DNA of 64,000 nt, taken from the NCBI GenBank assembly GCA_964501335.1, contig CAZCTC010000015.1, positions 1-64,000 of the forward strand, in the 5' to 3' direction. The position numbers and the translations under genes were made by a program. Below, piece by piece: positions 1-6,611 of the stretch. A model generated the notes under the pieces. That model saw only the letters and a program-made list of their open reading frames with translations. It was not told the origin of the DNA and ran no database searches. This DNA is from CAZCTC01 sp964501335 (GTDB taxonomy: Bacteria > Chloroflexota > Anaerolineae > B4-G1 > SLSP01). Within the stretch, counting starts at the first letter, position 1. Each line of letters begins with the position of its first letter.

Positions 1-4
1 GCAA

Positions 5-20
5 GTAGACAGTAGACAGC
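5..20 (+). repeat. Heptamer repeat GTAGACA x2 + GC
   Basis: Two perfect GTAGACA units followed by GC. The same array occurs at 21588-21610, 53157-53179 and 63171-63200. Here, as in the 53157 and 63171 copies, a conserved hairpin follows within about 30-75 bases, and a GCCGGGGCGGCTCTGG linker lies between them. This looks like the left part of a composite intergenic element. Confidence 0.8.
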
Positions 21-52
21 CTGCGCCGCCGGGGCGGCTCTGGAAAAGGGCT

Positions 53-156
53 ATGATTTCGTGCGCATTCTGATGCGCACGAAATCATCAACAAAAAACC
101 TCTTCCCCGATCCAGCGCGGCGTATCTTACGGGGCAAGGCCTATTTGCGGGACGTT
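53..156 (+). repeat. Dispersed hairpin element, copy 1
   Basis: A perfect 15-bp stem (53-67 with 74-88) encloses the loop TTCTGA. It is followed by an A-rich stretch (ACAAAAAACC) and a GC-rich flank that ends in GCGGGACGTT at 147-156. The same layout recurs in eight other intergenic places in the window. The function is unknown. No coding potential is convincing here. Confidence 0.8.
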
Positions 157-229
157 ACAAGGCCAGGTTATTTTCAGGACAGAAGGCCATGCAGGGGAGC
201 ACCCCGAAGGATGAAAAAGAGCAGAGATT

Positions 230-333
230 TCACCACAGAGGCGCAGAGATCACAGAGAAGAAGAGAGGAGATTTTCTCTAAATTCTTCTCTGTGTCCTCC
301 GTGTCTATTTGCAATATCTTCGATCTGTGGTGA
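230..333. repeat. Foldback repeat (104 bp)
   Basis: The ends are exact inverted repeats (TCACCACAG at 230-238, CTGTGGTGA at 325-333). Inside, a CACAGAGAAGAAG stretch faces TTCTTCTCTGTG, so the whole segment can fold into a long imperfect hairpin. Partial, one-armed copies with the same CAGAGGCGCAGAG wording lie at about 24911-24950 and 59014-59050. No transposase is present; it resembles a MITE-like or other non-coding dispersed repeat. With the element at 53-156 it accounts for most of the gene-free stretch 1-381. Confidence 0.65.
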
Positions 334-381
334 GTCTTTTCTGGGCCTATTTTCAGGCCAGATTAGGGTGGGAGCGATTGT

Positions 382-1254
382 ATGGGAATGCGGGAACGGT
401 TGCAGGCGGTAAGTGGGGGGATGGCAGATCTATCGCCGGAGTGTGCGCAACTCTGGCGGTCATCGATGCTGCCGGAGGTGGCTTTTTTCAGCGCCAGTTT
501 CCGGGATTTTGCTTACCGCCCGCATATCCATGAGGAATATGCGATTGGGGTGATCGAACAGGGGGCGCAGCGTTTTCGTTATCGGGGCGGCAGCTATGTG
601 GCGGCGCCGGGGACGGTGATTGCGTTAAATCCGGATGAGGTCCATGACGCCCAGGCGGAGACCGAATCGGGGTATCGTTACCGGATGATGTATTTGAATC
701 CGGCCTGGGTGGAGGAGATTCTGGCGGTTGTATCTCCGCAGGAGCGGGGGTTGCGATTTTTCTCGATGCCTCGATTTCAAGACCTGCTGCTGGCGAGGGA
801 GATTCAACAGGTGTTGCGACTGTGGGATCAGGATGCTCCCGGTTTGTTGGAGGCCGAGGGGCGGTTGGTGCAGGCGGTGGGGGCGTTGTTCGGACGGCAT
901 GGGGAGTCACGCGGGGTTGTTCCGGCGGCTACTTATCCGACGATGATGGCGAGGGTGTGCGATTATCTGCGGGTTCATGCGGCGGAGGCGTTGAGTCTGG
1001 AGGTTCTGGCACAGCAGGCGGGACTCTCTCGTTATCATTTTTTACGGGTGTTCAAGGCGACGACGGGACTTGCGCCGCATGCCTATTTGATCCAGGTGCG
1101 GGTGGGGCTGGCCCGGCAGGCGATCGAGCGCGGGGAGCCGCTGGGGCAGGCGGCGTTGCTGGCGGGTTTTGCGGATCAGAGCCATCTGACCTTGCATTTC
1201 AAGGCGACGTATGGAGTCACGCCGGGGCAGTATCAACGGGGGTGGTGCCGTTAA
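382..1254 (+). CDS. AraC-family transcriptional regulator
   Basis: A 290-residue DNA-binding regulator of the AraC/XylS family. Residues about 35-110 form the cupin-like ligand-binding half (HEEYAIGVIEQG and a NPDEVHDAQ metal-pocket-like stretch). Residues about 190-285 contain two helix-turn-helix units (LEVLAQQAGLSRYHFLRVF, then QAALLAGFADQSHLTLHF) and the family's closing GVTPGQYQR motif. The ATG at 382 has a GGTGGGAG ribosome site 7 bases upstream. It sits 79 bases upstream of azlC on the same strand. AraC regulators of this shape commonly accompany AzlCD exporters, so it probably controls the pair in response to an amino acid or related ligand; the ligand is not shown by the sequence. 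Confidence 0.93.
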   Translation: MGMRERLQAVSGGMADLSPECAQLWRSSMLPEVAFFSASFRDFAYRPHIHEEYAIGVIEQGAQRFRYRGGSYVAAPGTVIALNPDEVHDAQAETESGYRYRMMYLNPAWVEEILAVVSPQERGLRFFSMPRFQDLLLAREIQQVLRLWDQDAPGLLEAEGRLVQAVGALFGRHGESRGVVPAATYPTMMARVCDYLRVHAAEALSLEVLAQQAGLSRYHFLRVFKATTGLAPHAYLIQVRVGLARQAIERGEPLGQAALLAGFADQSHLTLHFKATYGVTPGQYQRGWCR

Positions 1255-1302
1255 GAAGTTGGAAACCGCAATTTTCTTCAAGACGTAGAGCCTGTTTTCT
1301 GG

Positions 1303-1308
1303 TAGACT
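1303..1308 (+). promoter_or_regulatory. Possible extended -10 for azlCD
   Basis: TGG followed by TAGACT forms an extended -10-like element about 25 bases before the azlC start. No good -35 box is seen. Initiation near 1315 would give a leader of about 19 bases with the AGGAGG site. AraC-type activation could compensate for the missing -35. Confidence 0.35.
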
Positions 1309-1333
1309 GGCCAGGATTAACAGGAGGTGGACT

Positions 1334-2041
1334 ATGCGCGATTCATTGCGGAACGGTTTTACAGCGGCGTTGCCGGCAGCGATCAGTGTGGCGGCCTATG
1401 GCAGTGTGTTGGGCGTGCTGGCGGCTCAGCGGGGGCTTTCGTGGCAGGAATTGTTGTTGATGAACCTGCTGGTCTTTGCCGGTTCTTCTCAGCTGGTGGT
1501 CGTGGAGATGTGGGCGACGCCGTTGCCGATCTTTTCGGCGGCGCTGGCGACTTTGATTATCAATTTGCGCTATCTGTTGATTGGGGCTTCGCTCCATTCG
1601 ATGTTTGAGGGGAGATCGCTGGTTTACAAGCTGCTCCATATCCATCTGGTGGCCGATGAAAACTGGGCGGTGACGATGGCGGCGTATCGCCAGGGAAAGG
1701 CGGGGCCTTCCTTTTTGCTGGGCGGTGGGTTGAGCGTGCAACTGGCCTGGTGCAGTGGAACGCTGTTGGGGCATTGGTTGGGGGCCGGGATTCGCAATCC
1801 GGAGGTGTATGCGCTGGATTTTGCTTTTCTGGCGGTTTTTACGGCGCTGGCTGTGAGTCTCTGGCGAGGGAAGCGTGATCTGTTGCCGTGGCTGGCGGCG
1901 GGTGTGGCGGCGGTGCTGGTGGAGCGTTGGGTGCCGGGAAAATGGTATGTTCTGGCCGGCGGGTTGAGCGGTGCCGGGGTAGCCGCGCTTCAGGTCATTC
2001 TTGATAAAGGGCGGAATTCGATGGCGGAGGTGGTGCGATGA
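1334..2041 (+). CDS. azlC: AzlC branched-chain amino acid exporter, large subunit
   Basis: A 235-residue integral membrane protein of the AzlC family, the large subunit of two-component exporters of branched-chain amino acids (and of the analogue azaleucine). Family signatures are the N-terminal AISVAAYGSVLGVLAAQRGLS region, the second helix with VFAGSSQLVVVEMW, and the NLRYLLIGASLH motif. Length is typical. A strong AGGAGG (1322-1327) lies 6 bases before the ATG. The stop overlaps the azlD start by 4 bases (ATGA), indicating translational coupling and a two-subunit complex in the cytoplasmic membrane. Confidence 0.95.
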   Translation: MRDSLRNGFTAALPAAISVAAYGSVLGVLAAQRGLSWQELLLMNLLVFAGSSQLVVVEMWATPLPIFSAALATLIINLRYLLIGASLHSMFEGRSLVYKLLHIHLVADENWAVTMAAYRQGKAGPSFLLGGGLSVQLAWCSGTLLGHWLGAGIRNPEVYALDFAFLAVFTALAVSLWRGKRDLLPWLAAGVAAVLVERWVPGKWYVLAGGLSGAGVAALQVILDKGRNSMAEVVR

Positions 2042-2346
2042 TGGGCGTTCGGTTGGAGACGCTGGCTTTGATCGGCGCGATGGCGGCTGTCACGTATGCG
2101 TTGCGAGCCGGGGGATTGTTGCTGGCCGGGCGGTTGCCGCAGACGCCGGGGTTTAAGGCGTTTATGGAGGCGTTGCCGGGGGCGATTTTGGTGGCTTTGG
2201 TGATGCCGGGTGTGCTGCACGCGGGGGTATGGGGCGGAGTGGCGGCTGGAGCCGCGGCTTTTTGCGCTTATAAGACGAAGAATGTCTTTCTGGCGATGGT
2301 GGTGGGGATGGTGATTGTGGCGGCACAGCGTGGGATGGGATGGTAG
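2038..2346 (+). CDS. azlD: AzlD exporter, small subunit
   Basis: A 102-residue membrane protein of the AzlD family with about four hydrophobic segments, including the typical VTYALRAGGLLLAGRLP start and LPGAILVALVMPGVL helix. It pairs with AzlC to form the branched-chain amino acid exporter. Its ATG overlaps the azlC stop. A conserved hairpin at 2353-2390 begins six bases after the stop, at the junction with the convergent glycosyltransferase gene. Confidence 0.95.
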   Translation: MMGVRLETLALIGAMAAVTYALRAGGLLLAGRLPQTPGFKAFMEALPGAILVALVMPGVLHAGVWGGVAAGAAAFCAYKTKNVFLAMVVGMVIVAAQRGMGW

Positions 2347-2352
2347 TTTGTT

Positions 2353-2390
2353 CATGTTTTCGCGCGCTTTCTGAAGCGCGCGAAAACATG
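2353..2390. repeat. Dispersed hairpin element, copy 2
   Basis: A perfect 17-bp stem, CATGTTTTCGCGCGCTT at 2353-2369 pairing with 2374-2390, with the TTCTGA core in the loop, followed by TTTTTCTCTT. The GC-rich flank is short or missing here. It lies between two convergent genes (azlD and the glycosyltransferase), so at this site it could also act as a two-way terminator. Confidence 0.8.
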
Positions 2391-2452
2391 TTTTTCTCTT
2401 GCGTTTTGCGGTCCAATTGTACAGGTGGAGACAAAATTTTTCCGGCTTATTT

Positions 2453-3607
2453 TCAGGAGAGTTTCATGGTGGCGGCGATGGTGGCTGTGACATTTTGAAC
2501 GTAGCGTTGAGCGGTGTGGTATTGTTGGACATGTTGGCGGCCTTGTTGCCCCATGGTTTTTGCCTTTTCTGGATTGGCGATCAGTTCGATGATGGCCTGG
2601 GCCAGTTTTTGGGGATCGCGGGGCGGAATCAGGAGGCCCACTTTCTCGTGAGTGACGAATTCGGGCACGCCGCCGGCGGCTGTGGAGATGATCGGTTTAC
2701 TCATAGCCATTCCTTCCAATGCGACCAATCCGAAAGGCTCTTCCCAACTGGGCATGGCTACTATGTCGGCTGCGGCCATGAAGGCCGGAACGCTGGGGAC
2801 ATAGCCTACCAGTTGTACCTGATTTCCAATGTTCAGGTCGGTTATTAAGGTTTCGAGTTCCTGTTTGATAGGGTCGGGGCCGCGGCCGGAGATGAGAAAT
2901 CGGGCCTGGGGATAGCGGGCGGATACGACGGCGGCGGCTTTGATGAGGTCATCCTGGCCTTTATAGGGGCTTAATCTGCCGGCCATGACGATGAGGGGGG
3001 CGTTGGCGGGAATGTGGTAAAGGTTTCTTGTGGGAAGTCCGTTCAGGGCCGGGTTGTATTTTTCGATTTCCAGTCCGTAGTGATGAAGAACAAATCTATC
3101 TGTATGTCTGACATAAGGTGCAAGGTAGGATCTCAGATAGCGGCTGTGGATTTGAATGCGTGTGGCCTGATTCAGTACAAAGCGGCCTCGAAAGCTGTCG
3201 CGGCCATAAAAGGGGTAGGCTGCACATAAGATGAAGGGGCAGCCGGTGAATTTTGAGGCCAGGGCCGCCAGTTGGGGAGCGACTCCTCGATCGATTGTAT
3301 AGAGGGCGGAAATATGGTGTTGATGGACAAATGCAGTGATTTTGAGAAGCGCGTTGGAGAAATCCCGCATTTGGGTCGTTCGGGTGTTATGGGGGGGGAC
3401 GGCTTCATTGCCGCCCATTTCCAGGGGGAACAGGTTGAGGTGGGACATTTGTTTCAGCTTTTCATAAGTATCACCCCGGGGTTTGGTCAGGACAAAGATT
3501 TCAAAGGGGCCGTTTTCCAATCCTTTTAACAGGATCAGCAGGGTTTGTACATCGCCTTCTATCGGACCGTTTCCGTTGATTACCAACAATTTTCCTTTTC
3601 GTTCCAT
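2453..3607 (-). CDS. Glycosyltransferase, family 4 type
   Basis: A 384-residue GT-B glycosyltransferase. The N-terminal half (1-190) has the acceptor-domain pattern (KLLVINGNGPIEGD, LYTIDRGVAPQ). The C-terminal half carries the GT4 signatures: VMAGRLSPYKGQDDLIKA, QVQLVGYVPSVPAFMAAAD, and the sugar-nucleotide-binding PSWEEPFGLVALEGMAMSKP with the EPFGLVALE glutamates. It should transfer a sugar from an activated donor to a lipid, polysaccharide or other acceptor in the cytoplasm; the substrate cannot be read from sequence. The ATG at 3607 has an AGGA site a few bases upstream. It is a lone minus-strand gene, convergent with azlD. Confidence 0.93.
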   Translation of the reverse strand: MERKGKLLVINGNGPIEGDVQTLLILLKGLENGPFEIFVLTKPRGDTYEKLKQMSHLNLFPLEMGGNEAVPPHNTRTTQMRDFSNALLKITAFVHQHHISALYTIDRGVAPQLAALASKFTGCPFILCAAYPFYGRDSFRGRFVLNQATRIQIHSRYLRSYLAPYVRHTDRFVLHHYGLEIEKYNPALNGLPTRNLYHIPANAPLIVMAGRLSPYKGQDDLIKAAAVVSARYPQARFLISGRGPDPIKQELETLITDLNIGNQVQLVGYVPSVPAFMAAADIVAMPSWEEPFGLVALEGMAMSKPIISTAAGGVPEFVTHEKVGLLIPPRDPQKLAQAIIELIANPEKAKTMGQQGRQHVQQYHTAQRYVQNVTATIAATMKLS

Positions 3608-3676
3608 TTTTTCCTCGTATTTTTCGGACTAACCATGAGATTTTATTATTTTTCTACCGGTGCAGTGAGCATTTTA

Positions 3677-3779
3677 GCGTCCCGCAAAAGGCCCTAGTTC
3701 GGTTGGAAGCGCCGCGCGGGATGGGGAGAGAGTTTTTTTGTTTAGTTTGTCGGCGGCTTTCTGAAGCCGCCGACAAACT
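3677..3779 (-). repeat. Dispersed hairpin element, copy 3 (reverse)
   Basis: The GC-rich flank (GCGTCCCGCAAAAGG from 3677, then GCGCCGCGCGGGATGGGGAG) comes first and the hairpin last. The stem is 16 bp (3744-3759 with 3764-3779) with TTCTGA in the loop. Orientation is opposite to copy 1. It lies downstream of the metallophosphoesterase gene and upstream of the glycosyltransferase gene. Confidence 0.78.
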
Positions 3780-3892
3780 GAATTTCTCTTTTTCTTGTTT
3801 TTCGAACTAACCCCACGGTCCGATTATTTTTATTTTGGCATTGAATGGGTAAACAAGTACATAAAGAGAGGTATGTTTTTGGGGGGAGATTT

Positions 3893-4843
3893 TTAGTTGT
3901 GCCAATCGAATGAGGCGGCGGCCTGTTGCCAGAGATCGTCGGGAAAGGTAGAGCCGGGCGGGAGAACCCGGCCGGTTTCGTGCATGAGGCGGCGGACATG
4001 GCGGAGAAATTCGCCGGGGATGTTGCGTCCGGTTTGAATGGCGCGTAGATAGGCCCGGGCAAAGGCGCCTCCTTCATTCAGGTAGCCGCTTTTGCGGTAG
4101 GCATCAGTAATCTGGTCCAGATCGTAGGGGACCGTGTGGAGTTTGATATCCCAGGGGGCTTCGGGGGTGTCGGAGGGCGTGAGCAAGGCATAGGATGTTC
4201 GCCAGTCGCCGCTGATGGAGGCTCCGGCTGCCCCGGGATTGCAGATCCGTTTGCCGTTGCATTCTTCCTGCCAGGCGATATGGGAATGGCCACAGAGGAT
4301 CACGGATTCGGGTACTTCAGCGATCAAGGCGGCCAGGGGGGGCGGCGGCTCCGTCGGGGCCAGGAATCCGGCGGCGCGGAATTGTTGGAGTGCCGTAGTG
4401 TTTTCGTTGGGGAGGGTGTGTTCGGCGATATGGCGTGGGGAGCCGTGAACCAGGCGTAGGGGTGGGTTTGAATTGAGTGTGAGGGTGCAACGATCGGGCA
4501 GGCCGGCGAGATAGTCCAGGGTTAGGGAGGTCAGTCGTTGGTAGGTCCAGGTGGCCGGGGCCATTTGGAGGCTGGTTTGCTGGAGGGCGGGGATGAGGCC
4601 CCGGCGCCGGCGCAGGTAATAATCTTCGTGGTTGCCGCGGATGATCCAACCGGGCCAGCTCAGCAGGAGGGCGAGGGTTTCTTCGGGGAAGGGGCCGCCG
4701 ATAAAGTCGCCGACGGTGATGAGGTGAGTGGCGCCTCGGGCGCGGGCCTCGGTCAGGGCGGCGGTGAGGGCCGGCAGGTTGCCGTGGATGTCGGCGACGA
4801 CGGCGATTTTGGAGGATGGGTTAAGGGTATGAGGTGATTTCAT
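3893..4843 (-). CDS. Metallophosphoesterase (calcineurin-like)
   Basis: A 316-residue cytoplasmic phosphoesterase. The two-metal site is visible: VVADIHGNL (D18, H20), TVGDFIGGP, IRGNHEDYY and VILCGHSHIA, followed by NPGAAGAS. This order matches the YfcE/DNA-phosphoesterase-like branch; the physiological substrate is unknown. The last 100 residues (from about 215) extend past the usual core and are not recognised. No Shine-Dalgarno sequence is seen (the bases before the ATG at 4843 are TACCCCC), and AT-rich TAAAAT lies only six bases before the start, so initiation may be leaderless. Confidence 0.88.
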   Translation of the reverse strand: MKSPHTLNPSSKIAVVADIHGNLPALTAALTEARARGATHLITVGDFIGGPFPEETLALLLSWPGWIIRGNHEDYYLRRRRGLIPALQQTSLQMAPATWTYQRLTSLTLDYLAGLPDRCTLTLNSNPPLRLVHGSPRHIAEHTLPNENTTALQQFRAAGFLAPTEPPPPLAALIAEVPESVILCGHSHIAWQEECNGKRICNPGAAGASISGDWRTSYALLTPSDTPEAPWDIKLHTVPYDLDQITDAYRKSGYLNEGGAFARAYLRAIQTGRNIPGEFLRHVRRLMHETGRVLPPGSTFPDDLWQQAAASFDWHN

Positions 4844-4894
4844 GGGGGTATTTTAATTCGGATTTAATATTTTTCGCAGCCGGAGACGGCATGC

Positions 4895-5151
4895 GAAAAA
4901 TGGCCGGGGCGGTTTTGCGTCCCGCAGGGGGTGTTTTGGGGCCGGAAGCGCCGCGCGGGCAGGGGGGAGAGCGTTTTTTATTTGTGTTTTCGCACGCATA
5001 AGAATGCGTGCGAAAACACGGGCTTTTTTTGCTTTGGGGGGCTAATCGCGGGGGGTGGAAAAATGGCCGGGGCGGTTTTGCGTCCCGCAGGGGGTGTTTT
5101 GGGGCCGGAAGCGCCGCGCGGGCAGGGGGGAGAGCGTTTTTATTTGTGTTT
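4895..5151 (-). repeat. Hairpin element copy 4 with duplicated flank
   Basis: The segment 4895-4989 is repeated at 5058-5151 with a single T difference. A hairpin (4984-5019; 15-bp stem; loop TAAGAA, that is TTCTTA on the minus strand) sits at the end of the first copy. Both copies contain the GCGTCCCGC and GCGCCGCGCGGG flank of the dispersed element. It fills most of the gene-free stretch 4844-5251 between divergent genes, so it is not a terminator in this position. Confidence 0.8.
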
Positions 5152-5185
5152 GGGGAATGGTTAGAGAGGTCCTATGGGGGGCGCC

Positions 5186-5213
5186 TTGACCTTCACGAAA
5201 ATCTGCATATAGT
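5186..5213 (+). promoter_or_regulatory. Promoter of the NUDIX gene
   Basis: A -35 box TTGACC (5186-5191), a 16-base spacer and a -10 box TATAGT (5208-5213). Start of transcription would be near 5220, giving a leader of about 30 bases. Confidence 0.6.
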
Positions 5214-5251
5214 CTAGGATGCAATGAGTTCCCGGTATGGAGTGAAAGACG

Positions 5252-5713
5252 ATGAAGCGACACTATCCAGAATCTCCTGTGCTGGCAGCGGCGGCGGTGG
5301 TGGTTTTCGAGGGGCAGGTCTTGCTGGCCCTGCGCCGTGATCCCCCCCATGCCGGTCAGTGGAGTTTGCCGGGCGGGGCAGTGGAGCTGGGGGAGTCGGT
5401 GAGCGATGCGGTGCGCCGGGAGGTGCAGGAAGAGACCGGGATTGTGATCGAGGAGCTGCAGTTGCTGGATCTGGCGGATCTGGTGGTGCGTGACGGCAGC
5501 GGGCAGGTGGAATACCACTATGTGGTGGTTTATTATCTGGCGCGACCGGTGGGGGGGACCTTGCTTTCGGGGGATGATGCGATGGCGGCCCGGTGGGCCA
5601 CGCCGGCGGAAATGTTGGGGTTGGGATTGACCCGCCAGATGACGCTGGTGGTACACCAGGGATTGGCGGCCGCTCAGGAGCGTTCCAGGTTGGTAAATGG
5701 TGGGAAATCTTAA
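5252..5713 (+). CDS. NUDIX hydrolase
   Basis: A 153-residue cytoplasmic NUDIX pyrophosphohydrolase. The complete Nudix box is present at about residues 42-64 (G-x5-E-x7-REVQEETGI), preceded by the usual WSLPGGAVELGE wording and an N-terminal AAAVVVFEGQVLLALRRD strand. Members cleave nucleoside diphosphates linked to another moiety; this ADP-ribose/MutT-like form does not reveal its substrate. A GGAGTG site lies 7 bases before the ATG. It is followed by the promoter of the sensor array and is probably transcribed separately from it. Confidence 0.93.
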   Translation: MKRHYPESPVLAAAAVVVFEGQVLLALRRDPPHAGQWSLPGGAVELGESVSDAVRREVQEETGIVIEELQLLDLADLVVRDGSGQVEYHYVVVYYLARPVGGTLLSGDDAMAARWATPAEMLGLGLTRQMTLVVHQGLAAAQERSRLVNGGKS

Positions 5714-5753
5714 CGCTTCTGTAATTATCATTCCTGCCCTAAGGTTAGTTTTG

Positions 5754-5762
5754 TGGTATAAT
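5754..5762 (+). promoter_or_regulatory. Extended -10 promoter ahead of the sensor array
   Basis: TGG immediately followed by a perfect TATAAT (5757-5762). No good -35 box is seen, as is usual for extended -10 promoters. Transcription would begin near 5769, about 25 bases before the ATG at 5795 with its AAGGAGT site. It is the only clear promoter I see before the 47-kb run of co-directional genes. Confidence 0.65.
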
Positions 5763-5794
5763 CTGGTAGTTAGTACGTTTCAAAGGAGTTGAAG

Positions 5795-6178
5795 ATGGGG
5801 GCCAAGATTCTCTACATTGAGGATAATCCTGAAAATCGGTTGTTGGTGAATCGTATTCTTCTGGTAGAAGATTACATTGTCTTTGAGGCCGAGGATGGAC
5901 CGACCGGGATTCAGATTGCATTACGAGAGATGCCGGACCTGATCCTGATGGATATGAATTTGCCGGATATGGATGGATATGAAGTAACCCGCCAGGTGCG
6001 TTCTTATCCTGAATTGCGGCATATTCCTGTCATTGCGATGACCGCCAATGCCATGCACGGCGATCGGGAGAAGACATTGGATGCCGGATGCGACGGCTAT
6101 ATTTCCAAGCCGATCGATGTCGACACTTTGCCGACCCAGGTTGCGAAGTATCTGGAGGCCGGAGTGCGGCGGACATGA
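5795..6178 (+). CDS. Single-domain response regulator (receiver only)
   Basis: A 127-residue stand-alone receiver domain. The acidic pocket is E9/D10, the phospho-acceptor is D53 (LILMDMNLPDMDGYE), T83 lies in VIAMTAN and K105 in YISKPID. There is no output domain, so it passes phosphate or acts through protein contact, in the style of DivK/CheY. The ATG at 5795 is preferred over a TTG six bases upstream because AAGGAGT (5783-5789) is correctly spaced from it. It is the first gene of the sensor array, followed 13 bases later by a second receiver gene and then a histidine kinase, the likely phosphodonor. Confidence 0.93.
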   Translation: MGAKILYIEDNPENRLLVNRILLVEDYIVFEAEDGPTGIQIALREMPDLILMDMNLPDMDGYEVTRQVRSYPELRHIPVIAMTANAMHGDREKTLDAGCDGYISKPIDVDTLPTQVAKYLEAGVRRT

Positions 6179-6191
6179 AACGGGAGAGAAG

Positions 6192-6611
6192 ATGGCACGC
6201 AAACCGTTAGCCCCTTCCGATGCCACGATACTGATTGTTGAGGATAATCCGAATAATTTTTTGCTTATGACCCGTTTATTGGCCTTCTTGGGTGTAAAAC
6301 GATGTGAATGGAAGGCGTCGGGTTGGCAGGTGTTGGAATTCGCAGAGTCGATTGGCCAGGTTGATCTGGTCCTCATGGATTTATTTCTCCCCGATGCCGA
6401 TGGGTATCAATCATTGGAGACTTTTCGCGCTCAGCCCAAGTTTAAAGATATTCCCATTGTGGCGGTGACAGCCCATGTATCAGAAGAAAGTATGCAGCGT
6501 GCCCGGCGCGCCGGATTTAACGGGTACATTGGTAAGCCCTTAGACCCCGATCGTTTTCCCGAGCAAGTACGGCGAGCATTACAGGGCGAGGAGGTATGGG
6601 AACCCGAATAG
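6192..6611 (+). CDS. Second single-domain response regulator
   Basis: A 139-residue receiver protein: E17/D18 in ILIVEDNPNN, phospho-acceptor D63 (LVLMDLFLPDADGYQ), T93 in IVAVTAH, K115 in YIGKPLD. A short, unrelated end (GEEVWEPE) replaces an output domain. The start chosen (ATG at 6192, after GGGAGAGAAG) begins just before the receiver fold; a longer reading from 6048 would run through the previous gene. The helix after the first strand (FLGVKRCEWKASGWQ) is unusual for a receiver. The gene overlaps the next kinase by 16 bases, implying coupled production of regulator and kinase. Confidence 0.92.
   Translation: MARKPLAPSDATILIVEDNPNNFLLMTRLLAFLGVKRCEWKASGWQVLEFAESIGQVDLVLMDLFLPDADGYQSLETFRAQPKFKDIPIVAVTAHVSEESMQRARRAGFNGYIGKPLDPDRFPEQVRRALQGEEVWEPE

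Noticed and set aside
5..20. Heptamer and 8-bp repeats as CRISPR remnants
   Set aside because: Units are 7-8 bases with no spacers of 30-40 bases and no cas gene nearby.
61..333. A 90-codon open frame over the first repeats
   Set aside because: It runs through the hairpin element and the foldback repeat, and its translation is the low-complexity RSQRRREE-type text these repeats always give. There is no ribosome site.
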